DNA of 64,000 bases from NCBI RefSeq assembly GCF_003573695.1, contig NC_039359.1, forward strand, positions 158,928,451 to 158,992,450, read 5' to 3'. Of this stretch, positions 23,351 to 38,300 are shown piece after piece. Position 1 is the stretch's first letter. Each line of letters starts with the position of its first letter. The translations under genes were made by a program, and so were the position numbers. A model generated the notes under the pieces. It saw nothing but the letters and a program-made list of their open reading frames with translations, was not told where the DNA came from and did no database searches. The stretch comes from Papaver somniferum (Eukaryota > Streptophyta > Magnoliopsida > Ranunculales > Papaveraceae).

Positions 23351-26300
23351 TAACTTTTGGGCATATATGGCACAATCATGGTTCACGGACGTAAACAAAC
23401 ATTATCGCATAAAAATTTGCAATATATAAAACCAATAAAGATGAATATTGCAAAATCATCTCCCAAAAATACAATGAGCTTAGAAGAGAAGTACTTAAAG
23501 AATCCAAGTTCCCAAGTCCAAGAGAAGTGGAACAAGAGCGACGAAACGGAGCAAAACACTCAAAAACAAGAGACAAGAAAATAACCAAGCTTAACTCATC
23601 CAAAATCAGGATTTCTCGTCACCAATTTCAAGAAAACTCAAAGAGGAAGAGAATTCAGAAAGAACGAGGTCATTCCGAGTTCGGACGATAACGTTACCCC
23701 CAAAACAAGTTTTACCGAAAATCAACGTCAACGGGCCAGTATGCAGACCGTTTTGCAAACGAAATTTCTTGACCTGGAGAAGTATGAAAACGGCGTGCAT
23801 ACTAAAATCCCTGGATTTTGATTTTAGATGATGGTATGCATACCTGGTATGTGTACCATGAAGTCCAAACATCCCGAACTACTATTTTCAAAACTAAACA
23901 TATAAGAACCTTAAACACATATTAAGTTACGTAGAAATGTACGATAAGCAAGGTACGCGGATCATTATAAGTACTCTAGGCAAATAAAAACACAAATCTT
24001 TCTCAAGTTTTTGTCAATGTAAATTTGCAAAGGTACGAAAACTAGTGGGATCCTTATGAAATTCTCATGGATATTCTTCATGACCAAAAGAAAACATATC
24101 AACTTTGTTTAGATGCAATCATATATCCGAAAATAAATGCATTCATCAAGGGATTAATAGAGATACAAGAGAACTCCCTCAATATTCCACGGCCGCACTC
24201 CCCACAAAGATTTGTCAATTAAGAACAAGTTCAATTAAAAACTCTCCCCCATAAAATGACATTCCCGAAAGAACAACAAGAGCGACCTTACTTTTACAGG
24301 AAAAGAAGGATTTCTTTGGACATTAAAAAATCACATGAAACATGAATTTGTATCCAAAAATCTCGATTGAACTAACCAAAAAGGAACTGATTAATTCAAT
24401 TGGTCATGCTCAACATAAGAAAACTTACGAAGCAACACAGTATTTTCACAAAGATGTGGATCAGGGACTGTGGAATAATCAAAGATTAATTCTATCTGTC
24501 GTCACTATTATCACAATGACATATAGTAGACTTAATCTTTGGAGTTAAAAGTTCATTCTATCCTCCATCAATATTTGCATAAAGACATATGATAAGACCT
24601 AACTTTTGGGCATATATGGCACAATCATGGTTCACGGACGTAAACAAACATTATCGCATAAAAATTTGCAATATATAAAACCAATAAAGATGAATATTGC
24701 AAAATCATCTCCCAAAAATACAAATGAGCTTAGAAGAGAAGTACTTAAAGAATCCAAGTTCCCAAGTCCAAGAGAAGTGGAACAAGTGCGACGAAACGGA
24801 GCAAAACACTCAAAAACAAGAGACAAGAAAATAACCAAGCTTAACTCATCCAAAATCAGGATTTCTCGTCACCAATTTCAAGAAAACTCAAAGAGGAAGA
24901 GAATTCAGAAAGAACGAGGTCATTCCGAGTTCGGACGATAACGTTACCCCCAAAACAAGTTTTACCGAAAATCAACGTCAACGGGCCAGTATGCAGACCG
25001 TTTTGCAAACGAAATTTCTTGACCTGGAGAAGTATGAAAACGGCGTGCATACTAAAATCCATGGATTTTGATTTTAGATGATGGTATGCATACCTGGTAT
25101 GTGTACCATGAAGTCCAAACATCCCGAACTACTATTTTCAAAACTAAACATATAAGAACCTTAAACACATATTAAGTTACGTAGAAATGTACGATAAGCA
25201 AGGTACGCGGATCATTATAAGTACTCTAGGCAAATAAAAACACAAATATTTCTCAAGTTTTTGTCAATGTAAATTTGCAAAGGTACGAAAACTAGTGGGA
25301 TCCTTATGAAATTCTCATGGATATTCTTCATGACCAAAAGAAAACATATCAACTTTGTTTAGATGCAATCATATATCCGAAAATAAATGCATTCATCAAG
25401 GGATTAATAGAGATACAAGAGAACTCCCTCAATATTCCACGGCCGCACTCCCCACAAAGATTTGTCAATTCAGAACAAGTTCAATTAAAAACTCTCCCCC
25501 ATAAAATGACTTTCCCGAAAGAACAACAAGAGCGACCTTACTTTTACAGGAAAAGAAGGATTTCTTTGGACATTAACAAATCACATGAAACATGAATTTG
25601 TATCCAAAAATCTCGATTGAACTAACCACAAAGGAACTGGTTAATTCAATTGGTCATGCTCAACATAAGAAAACTTACGAAGCAACACAGTATTTTCACA
25701 AAGATGTGGATCAGGGACTGTGGAATAATTAATGATTAATTCTATCTTTCGTCACTATTTTTACAATGACATATAGTATACTTAATCTTTGGAGTCAAAA
25801 GTTCATTCTATCCTCCATCAATATTTGCATAAAAACATATGATAAGACCTAACTTTTGGGCTTATATGGCACAATCATGGTTCACGGACGTAAACAAACA
25901 TTATCCCATAACAATTTGCAATATATAAAACCAATAAAGATTAATACTGCAAAATCATCTCCAAAAAAATACAAATGAGCTTAGAAGATAAGTACTTAAA
26001 GAATTCAAGTTCCCAAGTCCAAGAGAAGTGGAACAAGTGCGACGAAACGGAGCAAAACACTCAAAAAACAAGAGACAAGAAAATGACCAAGCTTAATTCA
26101 TCCAAAATCAGGATTTGTCGTCACCATTTTGAAGAAAACTCAAAGAGGAAGAGAATTCAGAAAGAACGAGGGCATTCCGAGTTCGGACGAAAACGTTACA
26201 CCCAAAACAAGTTTTACCGAAAATCGACGTCAACGGGCCAGTATGCATACCGTTTTGCAAACGAAATTTCTTGACCTGGAGAAGTATGAAAACGGTGTGC

Positions 26301-29300
26301 ATACTAAAATCCCTGGATTTTGATTTTAGATGATGGTATGCATACCTGGTATGTGTACCATGAAGTCCAAACATCCCGAACTACTATTTTCAAAACTAAA
26401 CATATAAGAACCTTAAACACACATTAAGTTACGTAGAAATGTACGATAAGCAAGGTACGCGGATCATTATAAGTACTATAGGAAAATAAAAAAACAAATC
26501 TTTCTCAAGTTTTTGTCAATGTAAATTGGCAAAGGTACGAAAACCAGTAGGATCCTTATGAAATTCTCATGGAGATTCTTCATAACCAAAAGAAAACATA
26601 ACAACTTTGTTTAGATGCAATCATATATCCGAAAATAAATGCATTCATCAAGGGATTAATAGAGATACAAGAGAACTCTCGCAATATTCCACGGCCGCAC
26701 TCCCCACAAAGATTTGTCAATTAAGAACAAGTTCAATTAAGAACTCTCCCCCATAAAATGTAATTCCCGAAAGAACAACAAGAGCGACCTTACTTTTACA
26801 GAAAAAGAAGGATTTCTTTGGACATTAAAAAATCACATGAAACATGAATTTGTATCCAAAAATATCGATTGAACTAACCACAAAGGAACTGATTAATTCA
26901 ATTGGTCATGCTCAACATAAGAAAACTTACGAAGCAACACAGTATTTTTACAAAGATGTGGATCAGGGACTGTGGAATAATCAAAGATTAATTCTATCTG
27001 TCGTCACTATTATCACAATGACATATAGTAGACTTAATCTTTGGAGTCAAAAGTTCATTCTATCCTCCATCAATATTTGCATAAAGACATATGATAAGAC
27101 CTAACTTTTGGGCTTATATGGCACAATCATGGTTCACGGACGTAAACAAACAATATCACATAACAATTTGCAATATATAAAACCAATAAATATGAATACT
27201 GCAAAATCATCTCCAAAAAAATACAAATGAGCTTAGAAGAGAAGTACTTAAAGAATCCAAGTTCCCAAGTCCAAGAGAAGTGGAACAAGTGCGACGAAAC
27301 GGAGCAAAACACTCAAAAAACAAGAGACAAGAAAATGACCAAGCTTAAATCATCCAAAATCAGGATTTGTCGTCACCATTTTGAAGAAAACTCAAAGAGG
27401 AAGAGAATTCAGAAAGAACGAGGTCATTCCGAGTTCGGACGAAAACGTTACACCCAAAACAAGTTTTACCGAAAATCGACGTCAACGGGCCAGTATGCAT
27501 ACCGTTTTGCAAACGAAATTTCTTGACCTGGAGAAGTATGAAAACGGTGTGCATACTAAAATCCCTGGATTTTGATTTTAGATGATGGTATGCATACCTG
27601 GTATGTGTACCATGAAGTCCAAACATCCCGAACTACTATTTTCAAAACTAAACATATAAGAACCTTAAACACACATTAAGTTACGTAGAAATGTACGATA
27701 AGCAAGGTACGCGGATCATTATAAGTACTATAGGAAAATAAAAAAACAAATCTTTCTCAAGTTTTTGTCAATGTAAATTGGCAAAGGTACGAAAACCAGT
27801 GGGATCCTTATGAAATTCTCATGGAGATTCTTCATAACCAAAAGAAAACATAACAACTTTGTTTAGATGCAATCATATATCCGAAAATAAATGCATTCAT
27901 CAAGGGATTAATAGAGATACAAGAGAACTCTCGCAATATTCCACGGCCGCACTCCCCACAAAGATTTGTCAATTAAGAACAAGTTCAATTAAGAACTCTC
28001 CCCCATAAAATGTAATTCCCGAAAGAACAACAAGAGCGACCTTACTTTTACAGAAAAAGAAGGATTTCTTTGGACATTAAAAAATCACATGAAACATGAA
28101 TTTGTATCCAAAAATATCGATTGAACTAACCACAAAGGAACTGATTAATTCAATTGGTCATGCTCAACATAAGAAAACTTACGAAGCAACACAATATTTT
28201 TACAAAGATGTGGATCAGGGACTGTGGAATAATCAAAGATTAATTCTATCTGTCGTCACTATTATCACAATGACATATAGTAGACTTAATCTTTGGAGTC
28301 AAAAGTTCATTCTATCCTCCATCAATATTTGCATAAAGACATATGATAAGACCTAACTTTTGGGCTTATATGGCACAATCATGGTTCACGGACGTAAACA
28401 AACAATATCGCATAACAATTTGCAATATATAAAACCAATAAAGATGAATACTGCAAAATCATCTCCAAAAAAATACAAATGAGCTTAGAAGAGAAGTACT
28501 TAAAGAATCCAAGTTCCCAAGTCCAAGAGAAGTGGAACAAGTGCGACGAAACGAAGCAAAACACTCAAAAAACAAGAGACAAGAAAATGACCAAGCTTAA
28601 ATCATCCAAAATCAGGATTTGTCGTCACCATTTTGAAGAAAACTCAAAGAGGAAGAGAATTCAGAAAGAACGAGGTCATTCCGAGTTCGGACGAAAACGT
28701 TACACCCAAAACAAGTTTTACCGAAAATCGACGTCAACGGGCCAGTATGCATACCGTTTTGCAAACGAAATTTCTTGACCTGGAGAAGTATGAAAACGGT
28801 GTGCATACTAAAATCCCTGGATTTTGATTTTAGATGATGGTATGCATACCTGGTATGTGTACCATGAAGTCCAAACATCCCGAACTACTATTTTCAAAAC
28901 TAAACATATAAGAACCTTAAACACACATTAAGTTACGTAGAAATGTACGATAAGCAAGGTACGCGGATCATTATAAGTACTATAGGAAAATAAAAAAACA
29001 AATCTTTCTCAAGTTTTTGTCAATGTAAATTGGCAAAGGTACGAAAACCAGTGGGATCCTTATGAAATTCTCATGGAGATTCTTCATAACCAAAAGAAAA
29101 CATAACAACTTTGTTTAGATGCAATCATATATCCGAAAATAAATGCATTCATCAAGGGATTAATAGAGATACAAGAGAACTCTCGCAATATTCCACGACC
29201 GCACTCCCCACAAAGATTTGTCAATTAAGAACAAGTTCAATTAAGAACTCTCCCCCATAAAATGTAATTCCCGAAAGAACAACAAGAGCGACCTTACTTT

Positions 29301-32300
29301 TACAGAAAAAGAAGGATTTCTTTGGACATTAAAAAATCACATGAAACATGAATTTGTATCCAAAAATATCGATTGAACTAACCACAAAGGAACTGATTAA
29401 TTCAATTGGTCATGCTCAACATAAGAAAACTTACGAAGCAACACAGTATTTTTACAAAGATGTGGATCAGGGACTGTGGAATAATCAAAGATTAATTCTA
29501 TCTGTCGTCACTATTATCACAATGACATATAGTAGACTTAATCTTTGGAGTCAAAAGTTCATTCTATCCTCCATCAATATTTGCATAAAGACATATGATA
29601 AGACCTAACTTTTGGGCTTATATGGCACAATCATGGTTCACGGACGTAAACAAACAATATCGCATAACAATTTGCAATATATAAAACCAATAAAGATGAA
29701 TACTGCAAAATCATCTCCAAAAAAATACAAATGAGCTTAGAAGAGAAGTACTTAAAGAATCCAAGTTCCCAAGTCCAAGAGAAGTGGAACAAGTGCGACG
29801 AAACGGAGCAAAACACTCAAAAAACAAGAGACAAGACAATGACCAAGCTTAAATCATCCAAAATCAGGATTTGTCGTCACCATTTTGAAGAAAACTCAAA
29901 GAGGAAGAGAATTCAGAAAGAACGAGGTCATTCCGAGTTCGGACGAAAACGTTACACCCAAAACAAGTTTTACCGAAAATCGACGTCAACGGGCCAGTAT
30001 GCATACCGTTTTGCAAACGAAATTTCTTGACCTGGAGAAGTATGAAAACGGTGTGCATACTAAAATCCCTGGATTTTGATTTTAGATGATGGTATGCATA
30101 CCATGAAGTCCAAACATCCCGAACTACTATTTTCAAAACTAAACATATAAGAACCTTAAACACATATTAAGTTACGTAGAAATGTACGATAAGCAAGGTA
30201 CGCGGATCATTATAAGTACTCTAGGCAAATAAAAACACAAATATTTCTCAAGTTTTTGTCAATGTAAATTGGCAAAGGTACGAAAACTAGTGGGATCCTT
30301 ATGAAATTCTCATGGAGATTCTTCATGACCAAAAGAAAACATATCAACTTTGTTTAGATGCAATCATATATTCGAAAATAAATGCATTCATTAAGGGATT
30401 AATAGAGATACAAGAGAACTCCCGCAATATATCACGTCCACACTCCCCACAAAGATTTGTCAATTAAGAACAAGTTCAATTAAGAACTCTCCCCCATAAA
30501 ATGTAATTCCCGAAAGAACAACAAGAGCGACCTTACTTTTACAGGAAAAGAAGGATTTCTTTGGACATTAACAAATCACATGAAACATGAATTTGTATCC
30601 AAAAATCTCGATTGAACTAACCACAAAGGAACTGATTAATTCAATTGGTCATGCTCAACATAAGAAAACTTACGAAGCAACACAGTATTTTCACAAAGAT
30701 GTGGATCATGGACTGTGGAATAATCAATGATTAATTCTATCTTTCGTCACTATTTTTACAATGACATATAGTATACTTAATCTTTGGAGTCAAAAGTTAA
30801 TTCTATCCTCCATCAATATTTGCATAAAAACATATGATAAGACCTAACTTTTGGGCTTATATGGCACAATCATGGTTCACGGACGTAAACAAACATTATC
30901 CCATAAAAATTTGCAATATATAAAACCAATAAAGATTAATACTGCAAAATCATCTCCAAAAAAATACAAATGAGCTTAGAAGATAAGTACTTAAAGAATG
31001 CAAGTTCCCAAGTCCAAGAGAAGTGGAACAAGTGCGACGAAACGGAGCAAAACACTCAAAAAACAAGAGACAAGAAAATGACCAAGCTTAACTTATCCAA
31101 AATCAGGATTTGTCGTCACCATTTTGAAGAAAACTCAAAGAGGAAGAGAATTCAGAAAGAACGAGGTCATTCCGAGTTCGGACGAAGACGTTACACCCAA
31201 AACAAGTTTTACCGAAAATCGACGTCAACGGGCCAGTATGCATACCGTTTTGCAAACGAAATTTCTTGACCTGGAGAAGTATGAAAACGGTGTGCATACT
31301 AAAATCCCTGGATTTTGATTTTAGATGATGGTATGCATATCTGGTATGTGTACCATGAAGTCCAAACATCTCGAACTACTATTTTCAAAACTAAACATAT
31401 AAGAACCTTAAACACATATTAAGTTACGTAGAAATGTACGATAAGCAAAGTACGCGGATCATTATAAGTACTCTAGGCAAATAAAAACACAAATCTTTCT
31501 CAAGTTTTTGTCAATGTAAATTGGAAAAGGTACGAAAACTAGTGGGATCCTTCTGAAATTCTCATGGAGATTCTTCATGACCAAAAGAAAACATATCAAC
31601 TTTGTTTAGATGCAATCATATATCCGAAAATAAATGCATTCATCAAGGGTTTAATAGAGATACAAGAGAACTCCCGTAATATTCCACGGCCGTACTTCCA
31701 CAAAGATTTGTCAATTAAGAACAAGTTCAATTAAGCACAAGTTCAATTAAGAACTCTCCCCCATAAAATGACATTCCCGAAAGAATAACAAGAGCGACCT
31801 TACTTTTACAGGAAAAGAAGGATTTCTTTGGACATTAACAAATAACATGAAACTTGAATTTGTATCAAAAAATCTCGATTGAACTAACCACAAAGGAACT
31901 GATTAATTCAATTGGTCATGCTCAACATAAGAAAACTTACGAAGCAACACAGTATATTTTCACAAAGATGTGGATCAGGGACTGTGGAATAATCAAATAT
32001 AAATTCTATCTTTCCTCACTATTTTAAAAATGACATATAGTAGACTTAATCTTTGGAGTCAAAATTTCATTCTATCCTGCATCAATATTTGCATAAAGAC
32101 ATATGATAAGACCTAACTTTTGGGCATATATGGCACAATCATGGTTCACGGATGTAAACATACATTATCCCATTATAATTTGCAATATATAAAACCAATA
32201 AAGATTAATACTTCAAAATCATCTCCCAAAAAATACAAATGAGCTTAGAAGAGAAGTACTTAAAGAATCCAAGTTCCCAAGTCCAAGAGAAGTGGAACAA

Positions 32301-35300
32301 GTGCGACGAATCGGAGAAAAACACTCAAAAACAAGAGACAAGAAAATAACCAAGCTTAACTCATCCAAAATCAGGATTTCTCGTCACCATATTTAAGAAA
32401 ACTCAAAGAGGAAGAGAATTCATAAAGAACGAGGTCATTCTGAGTTCGACGAAGACGTTACACCCAAAACAAGTTTTACCAAAAATCGACGTCAACGGGC
32501 CAGTACGCATACCGTTTTGCAAACGAAATTTCTTGACCTGGAGAAGTATGAAAACGGTGTGCATACTAAAATCCCTGGATTTTGATTTTAGATGAAGGTA
32601 TGCATACCTGGTATGTGTACCATGAAGTCCAATCATCCCGAACTACTATTTTCAAAACTAAACATATAAGAACCTTAAACACACTTTAAGTTACGTAGAA
32701 ATGTACGATAAGCAAGGTACGCGGATCATTATGAGTACTCTAGGCAAATAAAAAGATAAATCTTTCTCAAGTTTTTGTCAATGTAAATTGGCAAAGGTAC
32801 GAAAACTAGTGGGATCCTTATGAAATTCTCATGGAGATTCTTCATGACAAAAAGAAAACATATCAACTTTGTTTAGATGCAATCATATATCCGAAAATAA
32901 ATGCATTTATCAGGGGATTAATAGAGATACAAGAGAACTCCCGCAATATTCCACGGCCGCACTCCCCACAAAGATTTGTCAATTAAGAACAAGTTCAATT
33001 AAGAACTCTCCCCCATAAAATGTAATTCCCGAAAGAACAACACGAGCGACCTTAATTTTACAGGAAAGAAGGATTTCTATGGACATCAACAAATCACATG
33101 AAACATGAATTTGTATCCAAAAATATCGATTGAACTAACCACAAAGGAACTGATTAATTCAATTGGTCATGCTCAACATAAGAAAACTTACGAAGCAACA
33201 CAGTATTTTCACAAAGATGTGGATCAGGGACTGTGGAATAATCAAAGATTAATTCTATCTTTCGTCACTATTTTCACAATGACATTTAGTAGACTTAATA
33301 TTTGGAGTCAAAAGTTCATTCTATCCTCCATCAATATTTGCATAAAGACATATGATAAGACCTAACCTTTGGGCATATATGGCACAATCATGATTCACGG
33401 ACGTAAACAAACATTATCCCATAACAATTTGCAATATATAAAACCAATAAAGATTAATACTGCAAAATCATCTCCCAAAAAATACAAATGAGCTTAGAAG
33501 AGAAGGTCTTAAAGAATCCAAGTTCCCAAGTCCAAGAGAAGTGGAACAAGTGCGACGAAACGGAGCAAAACACTCAAAAACAAGAGACAAGAAAATAACC
33601 AAGCTTAACTCATCCAAAATCAGGATTTCTAGTCACCATTTTGAAGAAAACTCAAAGAGGAAGAGAATGCAAAAATAACGAGGTCATTCCGAGTTCGGAC
33701 GAAGACGTTACACCCAAAAGAAGTTTTACCGAAAATCAACGTCAACGGGACAGTATGCATACCGTTTTGCAAACGAAATTTCTTGACCTGGAGAAGTATG
33801 AAAAAGGTGTGCATACTAAAGTCCCTGGATTTTGATTTTAGATGATGGTATGCATACCTGGTATGTGTACCATGAAGTCCAAACATCCCGAACTACTTTT
33901 TTAAAAACTAAACATATAAGAACCTTAAACACAAATTAAGTTACTTAGAAATGTACGATAAGCAAGGTACGCGGATCATTATAAGTACTCTAGGCAAATA
34001 AAAACACAAATCTTTCTCAAGTTTTTGTCAATGTAAATTGGCAAAGGTACGAAAACTAGTGGGATCCTTATGAAATTCTCATGGAGATTCTTTATGACCA
34101 AAAGAAAACATATCAACTTTTTTTAGATGCAATCATATATCCGAAAATAAATGCATTCATCAAGGGATTAATAGAGATACAGTAGAACTCCCGCAATATT
34201 CCACGGCCGCACTCCCCACAAAGATTTGTCAATTAAGAACAAGTTCAATTAAGAACTCTCCCCCATAAAATGTAATTCCCGAAAGAACAACAAGAGCGAC
34301 CTTAATTTTACAGGAAAGAAGGATTTCTATGGACATCAACAAATCACATGAAACATGAATTTGTATCCAAAAATCTCGATTGAACTAACCACAAAGGAAC
34401 TGATTAATTCAATTGGTCATGCTCAACATAAGAAAACTTACGAAGCAACACAGTATTTTCACAAAGATGTGGATCAGGGACTGTGGAATAATCAAAGATT
34501 AATTCTATCTTTCGTCACTATTTTCACAATGACATATAGTAGACTTAATATTTGGAGTCAAAAGTTCATTCTATCCTCCATCAATATTTGCATAAAGACA
34601 TATGATAAGACCTAACCTTTGGGCATATATGGCACAATCATGGTTCACGGACGTAAACAAACATTATCCCATAACAATTTGCAATATATAAAACCAATAA
34701 AGATTAATACTGCAAAATCATCTCCCCAAAAATACAAATGAGCTTAGAAGAGAAGGTCTTAAAGAATCCAAGTTCCCAAGTCCAAGAGAAGTGGAACAAG
34801 TGCGACGAAACGGAGCAAAACACTCAAAAACAAGAGACAAGAAAATAACCAATCTTAACTCATCCAAAATCAGTATTTCTCGTCACCATTTGGAAGAAAA
34901 TTCAAAGAGGAAGAGAATGCAAAAAGAACGAGGTCATTCCGAGTTCGGACGAAGACGTTACGCCCAAAACAAGTTTTACCGAAAATCAACGTCAACGGGC
35001 CAGTATGCATACCGTTTTGCAAACGAAATTTCTTGACCTGGAGAAGTATGAAAACGGTGTGCATACTAAAGTCCCTGGATTTTGATTTTAGATGATGGTA
35101 TGCATACCTGGTATGTGTACCATGAAGTCCAAACATCCCGAACTACTATTTTAAAAACTAAACATATAAGAACCTTAAACACAAATTAAGTTACTTAGAA
35201 ATGTACGATAAGCAAGGTACGCGGATCATTATAAGTACTCTAGGCAAATAAAAACACAAATCTTTCTCAAGTTTTTGTCAATGTAAATTGGCAAAGGTAC

Positions 35301-38300
35301 GAAAACTAGTGGGATCCTTATGAAATTCTCATGGAGATTCTTTATGACCAAAAGAAAACATATCAACTTTGTTTAGATGCAATCATATATCAGAAAATAA
35401 ATGCATTCATCAAGGGATTAATAGAGATACAATAGAACTCCCGCAATATTCCACGGCCGCACTCCCCACAAAGATTTGTCAATTAAGAACAAGTTCAATT
35501 AAGAACTCTCCCCCATAAAATGTAATTCCCGAAAGAACAACAAGAGCGACCTTAATTTTACAGGAAAGAAGGATTTCTATGGACATCAACAAATCACATG
35601 AAACATGAATTTGTATCCAAAAATCTCGATTGAACTAACCACAAAGGAACTGATTAATTCAATTGGTCATGCTCAACATAAGAAAACTTACGAAGCAACA
35701 CAGTATTTTCACAAAGATGTGGATCAGGGACTGTGGAATAATCAAAGATTAATTCTATCTTTCGTCACTATTTTCACAATGACATATAGTAGACTTAATA
35801 TTTGGAGTCAAAAGTTCATTCTATCCTCCATCAATATTTGCATAAAGACATATGATAAGACCTAACCTTTGGGCATATATGGCACAATCATGGTTCACGG
35901 ACGTAAACAAACATTATCCCATAAAAATTTGCAATATATAAAACCAATAAAGATTAATACTGCAAAATCATCTCCCAAAAAATACAAATGAGCTTAGAAG
36001 AGAAAGTCTTAAAGAATCCAAGTTCCCAAGTCCAAGAGAAGTGGAACAAGTGCGACGAAACGGAGCAAAACACTCAAAAACAAGAGACATGAAAATAACC
36101 AATCTTAACTCATCCAAAATCAGTGTTTCTCGTCACCATTTGGAAGAAAATTCAAAGAGGAAGAGAATGCAAAAAGAACGAGGTCATTCCGAGTTCGGAC
36201 GAAGACGTTACGCCCAAAACAAGTTTTACCGAAAATCAATGTCAACGGGCCAGTATGCATACCGTTTTGCAAACAAAATTTCTTGACCTGGAGAAGTATG
36301 AAAACGGTGTGCATACTAAAATCCCTGGATTTTGATTTTAGATGATGGTATGCATACCTTGTATGTGTACCATGAAGTCCAAACATCCCGAACTACTATT
36401 TTAAAAACTAAACATATAAGAACCTTAAACACAAATTAAGTTACTTAGAAATGTACGATAAGCAAGGTACGCGGATCATTATAAGTACTCTAGGCAAATA
36501 AAAACACAAATCTTTCTCAAGTTTTTGTCAATGTAAATTGGCAAAGGTACGAAAACTAGTGGGATCCTTATGAAATTCTCATGGAGATTCTTTATGACCA
36601 AAAGAAAACATATCAACTTTGTTTAGATGCAATCATATATCCGAAAATAAATGCATTCATCAAGGGATTAATAGAGATACAATAAAACTCCCGCAATATT
36701 CCACGGCCGCACTCCCCACAAAGATTTGTCAATTAAGAACAAGTTCAATTAAGAACTCTCCCCCATAAAATGTAATTCCCGAAAGAACAACAAGAGCGAC
36801 CTTAATTTTACAGGAAAGAAGGATTTTATGGACATCAACAAATCACATGAAACATGAATTTGTATCCAAAAATCTCGATTGAACTAACCACAAAGGAACT
36901 GATTAATTCAATTGGTCATGCTCAACATAAGAAAACTTACGAAGCAACACAGTATTTTCACAAAGATGTGGATCAGGGACTGTGGAATAATCAAAGATTA
37001 ATTCTATCTTTCGTCACTATTTTCACAATGACATATAGTAGACTTAATATTTGGAGTCAAAAGTTCATTCTATCCTCCATCAATATTTGCATAAAGACAT
37101 ATGATAAGACCTAACCTTTGGGCATATATGGCACAATCATGGTTCACGGACGTAAACAAACATTATCCCATAAAAATTTGCAATATATAAAACCAATAAA
37201 GATTAATACTGCAAAATCATCTCCCAAAAAATACAAATGAGCTTAGAAGATAAGGTCTTAAAGAATCCAAGTTCCCAAGTCCAAGAGAAGTGGAACAAGT
37301 GCGACGAAACGGAGCAAAACACTCAAAAACAAGAGACATGAAAATAACCAATCTTAACTCATCCAAAATCAGTGTTTCTCGTCACCATTTGGAAGAAAAT
37401 TCAAAGAGGAAGAGAATGCAAAAAGAACGAGGTCATTCCGAGTTCGGACGAAGACGTTACGCCCAAAACAAGTTTTACCGAAAATCAATGTCAACGGGCC
37501 AGTATGCATACCGTTTTGCAAACAAAATTTCTTGACCTGGAGAAGTATGAAAACGGTGTGCATACTAAAATCCCTGGATTTTGATTTTAGATGATGGTAT
37601 GCATACCTGGTATGTGTACCATGAAGTCCAAACATCCCGAACTACTATTTTAAAAACTAAACATATAAGAACCTTAAACACAGATTAAGTTACGTAGAAA
37701 TGTATTATAAGCAAGGTACGCGGATCATTATAAGTACTCTAGGTAAATAAAAACACAAATCTTTCTCAAGTTTTTGTCAATGTAAATTGGCAAAGGTACG
37801 AAAACTAGTGGGATCCTTATGAAATTCTCATGGAGATTCTTTATGACCAAAAGAAAACATATCAACTTTGTTTAGATGCAATCATATATCCGAAAATAAA
37901 TGCATTCATCAAGGGTTTAATAGAGATACAAGAGAACTCCCGTAATATTCCACGGCCGTACTCCCCACAAAGATTTGTCAATTAAGAACAAGTTCAATTA
38001 AGAACAAGTTCAATTAAGAACTCTCCCCCATAAAATGGCATTCCTTAAATAACAACAAGAGCGACCTTACTTTTACAGGAAAAGAAGGATTTCTTTGGAC
38101 ATTAAAAAATCACATGAAACATGAATTTGTATCCAAAAATCTCGATTGAACTAACCACAAAGGAACTGATTAATTCAATTGGTCATGCTCAACATAAGAA
38201 AACTTACGAAGCAACACAGTATTTTCACAAAGATGTGGATCAGGGACTGTGGTATAATCAAAGATTAATTCTATCTTTCGTCACTATTTTCACAATGACA